Below the pieces are notes generated by a model. The model saw nothing but the letters and a program-made list of their open reading frames with translations. It was not told where the DNA came from and did not search any database. A program made the translations under genes and the position numbers. Below are positions 34,701 through 45,999 of a DNA stretch of 64,000 nt, in pieces (position 1 is the first letter of the stretch; every line of letters begins with the position of its first letter). Source of the stretch: Watersipora subatra (Eukaryota > Bryozoa > Gymnolaemata > Cheilostomatida > Watersiporidae); the NCBI RefSeq assembly GCF_963576615.1, contig NC_088711.1, positions 58,260,248 to 58,324,247 of the forward strand, given 5' to 3'.

Positions 34701-37700
34701 TATTGAGGCCTGGCTACACACTTTGACTAGACGATTTGTAGCTTTTCAAGATGTGCACAGCTGACGCTTTTTAAACTATATGTACTTCTAGTTTAGACGT
34801 ACTCGTGCTTGTAGGAGTCGTACGGCGCATTTGTCAGACAGCTTGTGTTGAATGAAGGAGAAGTGCCTGTGAAGCGAAATTTTTATGAAAAAGAAGATGT
34901 GGATGATATGGACCATCTCGTGGACAGGAGGAAGCTGCTTAGGACCCTCGACATCAGGCATAAAACAGAGCTGATGGGTCGTTCCTCAAAGATTAATCAA
35001 GACAAGACCAACATCCTCTTGTTCAACAACCCTCTTCCAGATCTCGTAAACGCTTCTGGTGAAGAGGGCATCGACAGATATCTTCCGTCTTGGCTGGAAA
35101 GTGTAAGTGACTCATTTTCCTTTAGTCATCCCTATTCCTTCCCTTTATGTTAAATTTATTTATTCAACACATTCTGATGGCCTGTTTTTCCTTTTTGTTT
35201 TTCACCACATTGCTCCAAGTCTTAATCTTTGATTATTTTAGTTATGGTATAAAATGTGATCAATAACCTATATAGCTCGAGATCAGATATTGACCATGAT
35301 GTTAAAATACCGTAAATTCTGGTGTATAAGTTGAAAATTTGACTTCAAGCTTAAAAATCCATCCTCGACTTATACAGAGGTCACATTTTTCGTGACGCAA
35401 ATCCTAGTAAACTGCAAGTCAAAATTACTTGATATGACATATAGACATATATATTTATAAAATAGTAAAATACTAGTAATCCTACTCAACATAAGATGGA
35501 TCAAACACAAAGTCTAATTTTTCATCGCTCAAATTGTAATCGCAAGGATTCTCTTCAGGAAAAGCGTGTTTTTTTCGAATTCAATGCTTTTTTTCGTAGT
35601 ATCTGCCTACAAGCCCACATTTGGGTAATCCATTTGACAAATCCATTATCGTCCATTCATCCTTTTCTTGCACATGAATTTTCACTGAGCCGTCCTCTCT
35701 CGTTCTTTTGTTAACTGTTGTATATATTGTTGACAGCACAAAACGCGTGGCCGTTTTTGATGATGGCATATTTAAATGCCATTTCTTCAGCTACGCATCG
35801 CACACCTCTGATACTGAATGAACTATTGTCAATCGAATGATTTGAGCCAGAGAAGAGGATCGTTTTGAACTAAATTTTTAACCTTGGTTTATATGCCGGG
35901 TCAACTTGTATGCCGGAATTGGCAGCAGTTTGAAAATGCTCAGACAACCAAGTTACGCAGGCCAAGGGCTGACAAACATGAAAAGTGCGTGCTAGTAGTT
36001 TGGCATATGGCACTTTTGTTTAATAAGTATGCTTTTGCCCTGAGCATATGTAAGTTTGTAGTACTAGGTAAAAACTCACATATGCTCATATACCGTAAGT
36101 CATTCTCTAGCCACGCGGCTTGTCGTTGGGCGCAGCTTGTCGTTGGGCACGGGTTCTGGTTCAAGGTCATAGACCGCAGGCTGAAAGCCATTCTTTTAAA
36201 ACTTACGTGGGGCTCAGGGTGGCTTCTCGATAAATGCGGCCTCTGCTCAGCTCCCGTGCTATAACCATAGAATCGCATTCACGATACACTTTTATGTGCG
36301 GGGTTTTGGCGACCTACTCGCTTATTATCAAGGTCATGTTTATGGAATACTTTATACTAAAGATGAATTTATCGCTCTAAGTCGAGATGAATTCGTGACA
36401 CACGAGTGAGAGACAAGTGGTTGGGATCGTGTTAATACCTGCTGACACCGAAGCAGAAACTATGGACCAAACTGAGTGCAAAATAGTTTTTCTTATTCAA
36501 GAGGACGGTGGTATAGCGAAACCCGTCTCAACACTCTCACTCCTGAAGGGGTCAAGGACGACAAAATCTTATTCGTTAGTTGCGATCTGTGGGCATATGC
36601 GGGCTTGTTGGTAAGGGCGGCTAGATACCACAGGGGGCTTGTTGGAGGATTATTTTTTCCTTCGTGAGTCATCTGTTTGTGAGCACAAGCCACGCGGCTT
36701 GAGCATGATGACTTACGGTACAAACTTACCTGTTATTGATGCGTAGACTATCACTCACCATACATTATACTATCACTCGGTGTTCAATATATTATCATTT
36801 GGTATACAGTATGTTAGCATTAAGTCTACAATATTTTATCACTCGGTGCACAATAAGTTAGCACTTGGTGTACTATCAGTCGGTGTACAATATACTATTA
36901 TTACTCATGTACAATATATTATCATTCAGTGTACAAAATACTATTACTCAATAGTATACAATATGCTATCATTCAGTAGTGTACAAAATAATAGCATTCA
37001 TGTACAATATGATAGCATTCAGTGTACCATACACTATTACTCATGTACGATATACTATCACTGTACATTATTCTAACACTCACTGTACATTATACTATCA
37101 CTGTACATTATTTTAACACTCAGTGTACATTATACTATCACTGTACATTATTCTAACTCTCAGTGTACAATATACTATCGCTGTACATTATTCTAACACT
37201 CACTGTACAATATATTATCACTGTACATTATTCTAACACTCAGTGTACATCATACTATCACTGTGCATTATTCTAACTCTCAGTGTACATTATACTATCA
37301 CTGTACATTATACTATCACTGTACATTATACTATCACTGTACATTATTCTAACACTCAGTGTACATTATACTATCATTCAATCACTCGGTGTACAATATA
37401 TCATTTTTAAGATGTCTAAAGCTACCAAAATTATCTTTGTAGGATGATTCATCTGAGGCTAGCTACAGAAAGTGGCTCGGTGAAGACAGAGAAGTTTCGC
37501 TGCCGAATGAGTCAGATAACCTGATTGAGTTGGTACGACCAATAGCGAGAGATACTTCAAGACATAATGTGAGTTTCTTGAACAGGCTTTAGCATCTACG
37601 ATTTCTTATCACCTTATTTCTCAGCATCTGCTGTAACCTTGGTGACCAAAAATTTTGAATTGACTACAAACTATGAGAACGTAACAGGAAAAACTGACAT

Positions 37701-40147
37701 TTTTTATTCTGTTTGCTTGAAAACAAAACAGTTTCTTTTAGCAGTTTCTAAAATTAATCGTAAAATCTACAAAGGCCAATGTTAGTCCTGCATCAGTAAG
37801 GTTGGTTCTATGAAAAACCTAGATTGTGTTGGCCCTGTCTGCGCATGTAAGCATGTTTCTTCCTTTATCATCATCGAACAGTTCTGTTTGCTCAAACGGT
37901 TTTCCAGTCGTCGCTTTTCCTCCGTAGCAGCAATCTCCCCTGTCCTCTATTCTGTGTGATGGTTTTAGCTGTGGTAATGTCTATTCAAAGTTTTTCGGTG
38001 TTTTACTTGATGTTTTTCCATGCGATCTTTCGGATTCCATTTTTCTAAGGTTGATCAAGGTAGATACAGTTTCTGTATCATTTCCTATAAGCATTCCTGG
38101 GCTATTTTACAGCATATCACCTTAGCTATAGACAACATCCGGCTATCTTTGTGTCCACTTGCTAGCTATAAACACGCAGGAGCCATCCTCTCCTGATCCA
38201 TGTAGTTCATCGATGAGCACAGTAACACTCAATCTTTATATTCGGCGTAACTATTTAATAAGGTTAGCTAAAGAGAGGTAATGTGGTAACTGCATATTCA
38301 AGTAGGAGTTGTCTGCCCTTCATCAAAATTAGTTTTCAGAAATGTAGGAGTTATCGGCACATTGATTCATGTTTGTGAATGTCATGGTAGTTCCTGTACT
38401 ATTCAGGTTTGAAATCAAAAACCAAATTTAAAACTAAATTTGCTTTTAAATCATTTTGATTTTTGACTGTAGTAAGCAAAACAATTATCGTTGACAGTTT
38501 TATAGATGAGTCTTTATGTAAGCCAAGTTTTACATTAATAGTTGTAAAAGATTTCTTTCACAGTGTCATATCATACTTCAGTTGATGTTGCAGTGTTGCA
38601 AACAATATTCAATTTTTGAGAGAACTTCTCCAAACTACATTCGACTTGATGTATTTACTTTTAAAATGAGTTCAGAGATCCAACATCCATTGGTTAAAAT
38701 TTTGAGAAAACACAAACAGTTAAGGCCTGAGATTTTAGTTTTCTTTTACGAATGAAGTGTTTTCCAATGATCATTTGCATAAACTAAAATGGTCATGCAT
38801 GGTTGCTAAAATTTGCCAAACATTTCATCACAGTCACACAATTGATTGACCAATTGGCAGTACTAACCCAGTGCAACCGAGCAGATGTGTCGCTGGCTAT
38901 TATCACAAGTGTTGTCAAGACTTGAAACTACTAAAATGATCATGTAGTAAAACTAACAAACCAGAATTGATAAAAAATAATTATATTTTACTGGCCAATC
39001 AGCTTCAACAGATTATTTTAATCCAGTATTGTTAGTGAACTTGTCATTGGGTAGTTATACAACATTTTAATAACACCCAATTTTAAATCCAGTATCGAGT
39101 AATTTTATTGTTTGCTTGTGATAGAGAATTTACTTACAAGAAAGAAAGGTATCACCGTATTGTAAATTATTAAATATACTTTCTAAATTACGGTAGCTAA
39201 GTTTTGGTTACCGCCTGATTTGTGAAAGCGAATCATTATTTGTTTAAACAGGTTGGCATTTGTGATAAATTCTTCTTTTCGTGCTAATTTATTTCATGTA
39301 CCAAGCGAGCATCATTGTACATGTAAATGCAAAGCCTACTCAAAACATTATGTATCCGGATCAATCAACTAATTCTTCTACAAAAACTTTTAAGTAATTT
39401 CAGAAAATAAACAAGAATTTAGTATTGTGAAAGGTTCAATATGCCATAAATTAAAAAGTAAAATATTTCCGGAGGTTTTGAGTACTGGTCTGACGTTCTT
39501 CGTGATACGATGTTCAATTTTAGGTATGATTTAATGTGATCATATTGCAAGTTATACTGGCAGAAGGCGGGTCGAAAGCATTTGAATTCGTATTTTCACC
39601 ATTTCTGATAAGCATATGCCACTGGTGTCGGAAAAAAAACTGCTGGTAAATTAGGATTTATGGTTTTAAAATGATTTATGTAATATGTGCTCAACAAACC
39701 GAAAAAGAATGATGAGTGCTTTTTGTCAACAAGCTGTTAATTGGTTGATTTGATTGTCACAAATGTCTGTCACTCGGAATATTCAGTTATACAGGCGCAG
39801 CGAGAAATTGTATGACAATGGTTCACTTGAAATTATGTGATCTAACCCACCATGCTTTGTGTTAACACATTTAAATGTTTGAACATAATAGCCTCGTCGC
39901 AAGCTTCATGCACATTTAGTACCACTATACATAGTTGGCTAAATAAATTGTATCATTTTAATTGTTGTAGGGCCCGCCCAGGGTTGTGTTTCTTACCGAA
40001 AAAGAGGCTGGTGCTGAGAGAGGCAGGTTCTCCGACAAATACAAATCCAAAGAGGCAGAGCATTCAACAGATAGACCGAAGGGAAGTCCACCAGTCTTAG
40101 CTTCTGCTCCAATAGAGCTAAAAGCCTTCAAAGGAGGTGTGTTGTAG
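31730..40147 (+). CDS. Uncharacterised charged 310-residue protein (six exons)
   Basis: Six exons join in phase: 31730-31774, 31905-32106, 32393-32487, 34815-35102, 37443-37568, 39971-40147, giving 310 residues. All donors are GT and all acceptors AG, and every junction keeps the frame, which strongly supports a real gene although I do not recognise the family. The product is hydrophilic, with no signal peptide or membrane segment visible. It has a Pro/Glu-rich N terminus (residues about 16-45), a likely helical middle (IIHPKMEKKQLIETDRQAER, LLEEDRKIPNSLK), an acidic then basic section (KEDVDDMDHLVDRRKLLRTL), an acidic stretch with YRKWLGEDREV, and a Lys/Ser/Pro-rich C-terminal tail. A cytosolic or cytoskeletal role is only a guess. 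The start was chosen because ATG at 31730 has a good context (aacATGg) and joins in phase 0. Confidence 0.75.
31905..32106 (+). CDS. Uncharacterised gene, exon 2
   Basis: Acceptor tatacag ends at 31904 and donor gtgagt starts at 32107. The exon enters in phase 0 and leaves in phase 1. It codes an acidic Pro-rich part, then LPWHHAQLVSLYGWQAAED and EKKQLIETDRQAE. An ATG at 31884 just upstream could start an alternative transcript. Confidence 0.75.
32393..32487 (+). CDS. Uncharacterised gene, exon 3
   Basis: Acceptor gaag ends at 32392 and donor gtgagg starts at 32488. The exon enters in phase 1 and leaves in phase 0. It codes RHASAAQLWAMLRAQSNGK and LLEEDRKIPNSLK. It is needed to bridge the phase between exons 2 and 4, which supports it. 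Confidence 0.7.
34210..34364 (+). repeat. 31-bp tandem repeat, five copies
   Basis: The unit starts caaccctaaatgcgggcatc, with starts at 34210, 34241, 34272, 34303 and 34334, an exact 31-bp period and few substitutions. It lies in intron 3 of the uncharacterised gene. Confidence 0.9.
34815..35102 (+). CDS. Uncharacterised gene, exon 4
   Basis: Acceptor tgtag ends at 34814 and donor gtaagt starts at 35103. It has 96 codons in phase 0 throughout. It codes ESYGAFVRQLVLNEGEVP, KEDVDDMDHLVDRRKLLRTL and ILLFNNPLPDLV. This is the longest exon and the most clearly coding one by composition. Confidence 0.8.
35311..35920. repeat. Probable TIR element
   Basis: The left side has attctggtgtataagttga. 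The right side has tcaacttgtatgccggaat, whose reverse complement is attccggcatacaagttga. The right terminus beyond aatt does not match the left taccgtaa, so that end is decayed. A minus-strand frame inside (35769-35581) is short and unrecognised. It lies in intron 4 of the uncharacterised gene. Confidence 0.4.
36091..36720. mobile_element. TIR element (MITE), 630 bp
   Basis: Starts taccgtaagtcat, followed by agccacgcggcttgt. Ends acaagccacgcggcttgag, followed by atgacttacggta. The outer 13 bases are perfect inverted repeats, with a second matched block inside them. Two overlapping ORFs on both strands carry no known domain. It lies in intron 4 of the uncharacterised gene. Confidence 0.6.
36770..37405 (+). 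repeat. Degenerate minisatellite of gtgtacattatactatcact type
   Basis: Repeated blocks such as tgtacattatactatcac and tgtacattattctaacactc alternate with variable period over about 630 bases, tightest at 37040-37370. It ends 40 bases before exon 5 of the uncharacterised gene. Confidence 0.8.
37443..37568 (+). CDS. Uncharacterised gene, exon 5
   Basis: Acceptor tttgtag ends at 37442 and donor gtgagt starts at 37569. It has 42 codons in phase 0 throughout. It codes DDSSEASYRKWLGEDREVS and NLIELVRPIARDTSRHN. Confidence 0.7.
39971..40147 (+). CDS. Uncharacterised gene, exon 6 (last) and stop
   Basis: Acceptor gttgtag ends at 39970. It codes 58 residues starting GPPRVVFLTEKEAGAERG and ending ELKAFKGGVL, with TAG at 40145. 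Possible poly(A) signal ATTAAA at 40695-40700, but none is certain. Confidence 0.65.
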   Translation, partial: GPPRVVFLTEKEAGAERGRFSDKYKSKEAEHSTDRPKGSPPVLASAPIELKAFKGGVL

Positions 40148-41236
40148 GATAGGCGTCACACTGTTTCACGCAAGCAAGCGGAACCCAGACTTACCCATTT
40201 TCAGTCCGTAGTTGCTTCTTAGCCATCCTTCAAACAGTTGAACAAGTAGAGCTGTTTAACCCATTTTCTGATGCGAACTTTATGTTCAGCAAATGATAAA
40301 CGGATAGAACCCAGGCCATTGAGATTGCCAACTTTGGCGTGTATTGATGGTTTCAAAAGGTTTTGGATGTTTGGCTGAATGGCTTAGTCAAGCTGTGCTA
40401 ACCAAGACTTTTTGTGTTAAGTTCTCTTCGTACTTACTCCGTGAGGTCAAATATAAAATTGACGGAAAATTTAAAACTACATCAATTTTGGTTTCAGATG
40501 CAGTGAGAGCTAAAACTTCACAAACGAAAGCACAAAAGCAAGATCCAACATGGCAGCCATTGACCCTGAATGCACTAGTTGCATATTCTGACAAAAGAGA
40601 CACTCGGGGAGTTGGGCAGTTTCGCAACGGCAGAGCAGAAGTGTACAAAACATTCAACAGTCTGGCTACTCCAGAGTGTTCTTGACTTCTACCCATTAAA
40701 ACTATTTATTACTGTATCCGTCCTTCACATTTACAAGTCACAACGCTCATTCATTTTTGTTCTTTTTTTCTATGTACTCATTTTGATGTGATACGAATGC
40801 TGACCTGGTTGGTGCTGTTATAAAATTTTGGGAGTACTGTATTGATTAGCTCTTAGTCTCCCACTTTTTGGTTTTATTTTTGCAGTAAGTGCACAAATTC
40901 ATGTTCCATGTATGAAATACAAAATATTTAATAGCAAAAAATTGCCGATGTTGTTACTAGCTCTCAAAAATGTTGTCCAAAGAATATGCAATAAATAAGT
41001 AAATTGATAGATTGGAGCAACAGATCCAAATGATAGATACATGTGTGCTACAATGATGCTAGCAAACCAATACTCACACATGCATTAAAACATAAGTAAC
41101 TACCAGAGATAGCGATGTTCATTTTTTGCAAGAGAAATGCAATGGATATGTAAAATCTATCGTCAGCTAATCATCCCGATTCAACATTGTTGGAGTATGG
41201 AGAACAAAAAGCTCAAAAGTTTGTGCTACAAAAATT
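40148..41236. other. Space between two convergent genes; no gene recognised
   Basis: Holds the 3' ends of the uncharacterised plus gene and of the minus LRR gene. Overlapping frames on both strands at 40344-40696 show no domain. Confidence 0.4.
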
Positions 41237-41538
41237 TCACCTTTCCACCACATTTTTTCCTTGCTTACTTTTGAAATACTGTCCAATAGCTTTAGGTCCT
41301 TGCTTTGCAACGTGCATAGGTGGGTTTCTTAGCGGGTTGCCATCAAGAGCACTCGAGGTACACCAACGTGTCCAGTCAAGCCTCGAAAGCTTTCCAAAGT
41401 TTGCTGGTAAAGAGCTGATATTGTTGCTGCTTAGCCAGAGTGTCTCAAGACGTTGCAACTGGCAGAAGGATTCAGGTAGTTCCTGCAGCTGGTTGTAGTT
41501 GAGCAGCAAAGTTTGCAGGTTGCTCATATTAGAGATTG
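41237..41538 (-). CDS. LRR gene, exon 3 (last) and stop
   Basis: Acceptor gacag precedes 41538. The split codon gives PAA-ISNMSNLQTLLL. It holds two clean LRRs, an irregular stretch RLDWTRWCTSSALDGNPL, and the terminal NPLRNPP cap, ending KNVVER with TGA at 41237-41239. Confidence 0.88.
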
Positions 41539-44500
41539 CTGTCAATATTAATAACTATATCTAGTTGTTATTACAACAAAATAAACAATATTAATAGATG
41601 ACCTCACTAGTTGTTACAGCGAAATAGACAACATTCGGTTGTTTAACAAGAAAATAAGCAATTTAATCTGCTAAGAAAACAGTTTACCACAAAGAGTTTC
41701 TGTAAACAAAATTAAAATAACCGTGTGAATTTTTTTGTAATTTTTGCTTTGTTAAGAAGTTTTTTATGTACATGCATTCTGAGCGTTAACTGGCATAGCG
41801 TATTGACATCAATGTGACGGGACTGCATCACCTTACGGTCATCGTCAGGTGATGCATATTGGCATCAATGTGACGGGACTGCATCACCTGACAGTCATCG
41901 TCAGGTGATGCATATTGGCATCAATGTGACGGGACTGCATCACCTGACGGTCATCGTCAGGTGACGGGACTGCATCACCTGACGGTCATCGTCAGGTGAT
42001 GCATATTGGCATCAATGTGACGGGACTGCATCACCTGACGGTCATCGTCAGGTGACGGGACTGCATCACCTGATGGTCATCGTCAGGTGATGCAGTAGAA
42101 AACTTGTAACGATTTGCTTTATAAGATCTCGTTAATACAAATATGTCATTAGATGATTAAAATGATCTTTCATTTCAGTTTGTAAATTAGAATATTAAAA
42201 ATAGCGATTTATATTTTGGTGTGTTGGTAACTTGACATAAATTATTACTTTGTTTTTGTTAATCTGTCTCTATGTGTTACCTTGAGACTAATTCACATTG
42301 ATCTCTGTTCAGATGTAAGACATGATATGATACAGATGGTTGTTTAATTTCGTTAAACATTTCTGTTTGTATCAAACGACTTTTTCAGGTGAATAACAAC
42401 CAATGTGAACATAGCTTCAAGTTAAAACTGTTGGCTATGGAATTCTGGACCTGTTCAAACACTGAATAAACAAGCTTTCTTAATTAGCTTAATTTTTTAA
42501 AAATTTATTTTGTTACGGTATCTTCAGGTCAACTACTAGTCCTGAACTGGATAAAACATTTTAAGAATTTTTTGACAAACCAAACAGCGTTACTGTATCA
42601 CAAAGGATAGGGGAAACATTTTTCATCTGATTAAATAATCGTAATATTAACAAACACCACTAAATATTAGTTATATAAAAATGTAACAAAGTTTCTAAAA
42701 ATGTCAATGCATCACCATTGTTTGCAAAATGTAGGCAACGCTTGGGTTAGTTCACATAATTTGAGCCAAACAGCATGTAATGTCATACCTGCAGGTAACT
42801 CCATCAAGTAATTATTAGAGAAGTCTAAAAAAACAAGATCAGGTAGGTTTAGAATTTCTTCAGGAAGATCTCTAAACTGGTTATTGGAACAGTGAAGACT
42901 CTTTAGTGCCCTCAGCTTGCAGAAGTTGCTGGGCAGAGACCTGAGCAGGTTGTTACTGAGAGCGAGTCTCTCTAAACCTTTCAGGTAGCCGATTTCTTCT
43001 GGAAGACTTTTAAGCTGGTTGGTATCCAAAATAAGCACCTAAGTGGGACACGAAAACACGATCACTGAGGAATGGCAGACAGGTGCTGCAGATTCTCATT
43101 GGTTACACATAAGTCAGTAGCAGGAGGAACGCTTACAGTTGTAGCCAGGTAATTATGTCTTAACTACCTTCTTGATTAGTTTACTGTAATGACAGTCGTA
43201 ACCAAATAACTATTCATAGTTACATTTTCATTTGCCGCTTAATTATTGTTAAGTACTAGTGTTACGGTGGGCGCTTCCGCAATTGCCCTTGATAGCTGAA
43301 AGCCAAATCTGCAGGTCCAGAAAAGGAAATGTTACAGTTATGCCAAAGGCCTAGTTTTTCAAGATTGGTCATGAATTTGGCTTTAGCTTCATCCATTTTC
43401 CTTCAGAAGAGAGCAAGTTCAATGCTATCTTAAAACTTAGCAATCACCAATTGCCATACACTCTGGCTACTCTACCATAAGAGTAAATGAGTGCATTCTT
43501 ATGATAAGAACACTTATCTGTAGAAACATAAATAAAACTTATTCACCATTAACAACGGTGACTATTTGTAGCAGCTCGGTACAGCAGAGGTCCTTAACCT
43601 GGGATCATCGATGCAATGAACAATGACAATGACAAGTAATGACAGGTGAATTCTTTGAGCAACAAGTATCACATCCGTTACTATCGTCCTGTGGGAATAT
43701 TGCATGCTACGAGAAACTTTGTACTCTGTATCATAAATTCACTGCTGCCAACAACAGCTTTTCTGATCTTTAAAAATGGCTTCGAAAGCATGGAATCGGC
43801 TGCCTGCTGACATCTGAAAATCAAAAACACTATTTTATTTAGGACGATCTTGAAGCTGCCCTGCTGTCAAGGCTTGAGTAGTCTGAGTAGTGGTTGGGCT
43901 GTCTTGTTTCTTTATCTATTAAACTACAGTGATTTTTCCATCCATGTGAGCCACACTTTGTTCATTTCCTGAAAACTGGGCTCTGTACCTTGATTAGCCA
44001 AGCTGTTGTGCACAAGGAGCCTTTATCAATGATTTTTATGGTGTATTTTTTGCAATTGTCTACGTGATGAAAAAATAAAATTCAAAGCAATAACCATCAT
44101 TTCAGAAATGTGAAGTATCCAAAATTTATCAAATACCGAGCTTGAAGGAAAGTAGCCATTTGGACAACCCAACAAAGAATCTACAGTGTCTAAACACATA
44201 ACGTGTTTATCTGTTGCTAATTGGCAAGAGCTGACAGAACTGAGCTGACAGAATTTAACCATAACTGCCACGTACAACTTTTATCATTTTTTCTAGGTAA
44301 ACCAGACACGCTGATTCCAATTTTGTACTCCAAATAAAGATTGGTCCACCAACTTTCAAAGCCATGAAGGCGTTTTTATAGCGTTTCAATATCCGTCTCG
44401 ATAACAACACAATCGGCAGAACAAGCTTCGCCCATAAATATGTGACATAGCCTAGCTTTTTAGGAATGGAAGTTAGGGATGTTTAGTCCGATTTAGAATG

Positions 44501-45999
44501 ATAAAAATGGGTGTCTTAAAACCCATTATTGTCTCAGTTCAGCCTGTAAAATAGTCTGTCTTTTATGAAAGGTAGATAAACTATTTAAAACTGCTCGTAG
44601 TTTGTTACATGATGTTTAATAGCTGAATGCCAAGAAAAATGAGTTCAAAAAAGCATGATTTTATCACAAGCTAGCGTTGTTATCTCATTTTTTTGAGCTT
44701 ATTGTTAAATATGCAATTTTAAATAGTTTATCTACCTTTCAGAAAATACTGAGATTATTTTGAAGGCTGAATTTAAATAATAATGGGTTTTAAGACACCC
44801 ATTTCTATCATTTTAAATCAGAATAAGCATTCCCAATTTCGGTTCCTAAAAAGCTATAGCTTTACGTCACATATTTATGGGGGGAGCTTGTTGTGCCGAT
44901 CGTGTCGTTTTCAAGACCGATATTAAAACGCTGTAAAAAGCCTTCATTATTCTGAAAGTTAGTGAAGCAATCTTTATTTTGAGTACAAAATCGGAAGTAG
45001 CGTGTCTGATTTACCTAGAAAAAACGATAAATGTTGTATGTGGCAGTTATGGTTCAAGTTGAATCATAGAAACATATTACACACTGCCAAATCTGTACAT
45101 TTCTGACATATATTGTGCTATTTATAGACCATAAGAGTAGTCTGATTACACAGCGTTAATACACAGCCAAAATTCACTTTAAAAACAGGAACAACACAAA
45201 TTTTACTCATTAGTGAGAAAAATAAAGCGGAATGAAAACTGACTACTTCTGTTGAGAGAAAATCCAACTCATGATGAACAACAAAGAGCAGTGAAGAAAT
45301 TACTCTGGATGATGAATGTTATTAAAAAACAAAACCATTTTGTTACGTTTCATACTTAACGACAAATCTTCAAAAGTAGGCAGTTTGTTTCAAGAATTTC
45401 CATTCCAGCTTTGTTAAAAAATTCAAGCTGTTTTTATACTTCAAACTTGAAAGCTTTTAACGAACTCCGATGACTTGTAACCAAAAATTGAATAGTTGAC
45501 TTCTTGTTAGCACAGACGAACTGACGACCTTTTATGTTGACAATTTTACCCACCTCACTATCTGCCTCATCTATACCATCAATCAAATCTAGTAATACTT
45601 GCTCGGCATTCCTTAGAAATCTTTTAGAATCAGTCACTTCTGTTGATTTAAAGAGTCTACCAGACGAGCCTTTTAATTGTACACCAAAAGAAGCTCTGGT
45701 AAAAAGTGATGGAGTATGCGCTACCCCTAGATATAGGCAGACGGAAGAGATGGCTAGCACTACAGCGAGAATACCTTGAGGAGGGCAAGCTGTCCTATCT
45801 CCTTCGGAATGCTCGTCAATTGGAAGAAGAGGCAAGTTTCCCTCTCAGGGCTTAGGTCAAGGACTTCCAGATCCAACATACTGAACAGGCTTCTTGGTAG
45901 ACTTTTTAGCTCTTTTCCATGAACTTTGAATTTTTTCATTCCGGGAAACTTTTGATCATCCGTGGTTATTCTCATTTTCATCTGACGGAGAGAAGTCAT
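41237..45999 (-). CDS. Leucine-rich-repeat protein (three exons)
   Basis: Exons 45999-45775, 43038-42789 and 41538-41237 join in phase into 258 residues. The product is a compact LRR protein of the SHOC2/plant-PIRL-like LPxxIGxLxxL class. Repeats read LTSIPKEIGQLALLK, VLILDTNQLKSLPEEIGYL, LALSNNLLRSLPSNFCKL, LHCSNNQFRDLPEEILNL, LDFSNNYLMELPA, LLLNYNQLQELPESFCQL and LWLSSNNISSLPANFGKL, closing with DGNPLRNPPMHVAKQGPKAI. That closing pattern is typical for this class. Such proteins are usually cytosolic scaffolds binding partners on the concave face. No signal peptide or membrane segment is visible. The exact orthologue is not named. The ATG at 45999 follows an acceptor by ten bases, so an upstream exon could exist. 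Confidence 0.85.
41801..42094. repeat. Palindromic satellite (56-bp and shorter units)
   Basis: Each unit contains gcatcacctgacg, then gtcat, then cgtcaggtgatgc: a 13-bp perfect stem with a 5-base loop. Full units recur every 56 bases (starts at 41807, 41863 and 41919) and shorter units lack the spacer catattggcatcaatgt. About six hairpins in all. It lies in LRR-gene intron 2. Confidence 0.9.
42789..43038 (-). CDS. LRR gene, exon 2
   Basis: Acceptor cttag precedes 43038 and donor gtatga follows 42789. The exon enters in phase 0 and leaves in phase 1. It holds about 3.5 LRRs, with clean LxxLxLxxNxLxxLP spacing. Confidence 0.9.
44257..45054. repeat. Long foldback element, about 800 bp
   Basis: The left end aaccataactgccacgtaca and the right end tgtatgtggcagttatggtt are inverted copies. 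Matching continues inward for roughly 340 bases, for example tctaggtaaacc against ggtaaatcagac-type pairs, and atgggtgtcttaaaacccat against atgggttttaagacaccca. The centre is about 110 bases. No coding. It lies in LRR-gene intron 1. Confidence 0.8.
45775..45999 (-). CDS. LRR gene, exon 1 (coding part)
   Basis: Acceptor gcag precedes 46009 and donor gtattc follows 45775. It codes MTSLRQMKMRITTDDQKFPG, then a first LRR ELKSLPRSLFSMLDLEVLDL. The next repeat is widened by SPERETCLFF before LTSIPKEIG. The exon ends in phase 0. Confidence 0.75.

Noticed and set aside
40344..40696. Overlapping frames of over 100 codons on both strands
   Set aside because: No recognisable domain, the two strands mirror each other, and the stretch lies in the likely 3' UTR of the uncharacterised gene.
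45434..45835. 133-codon minus ORF overlapping LRR exon 1
   Set aside because: It shares sequence with the exon in another frame and then runs into the intron. The LRR frame is the one with domain support.
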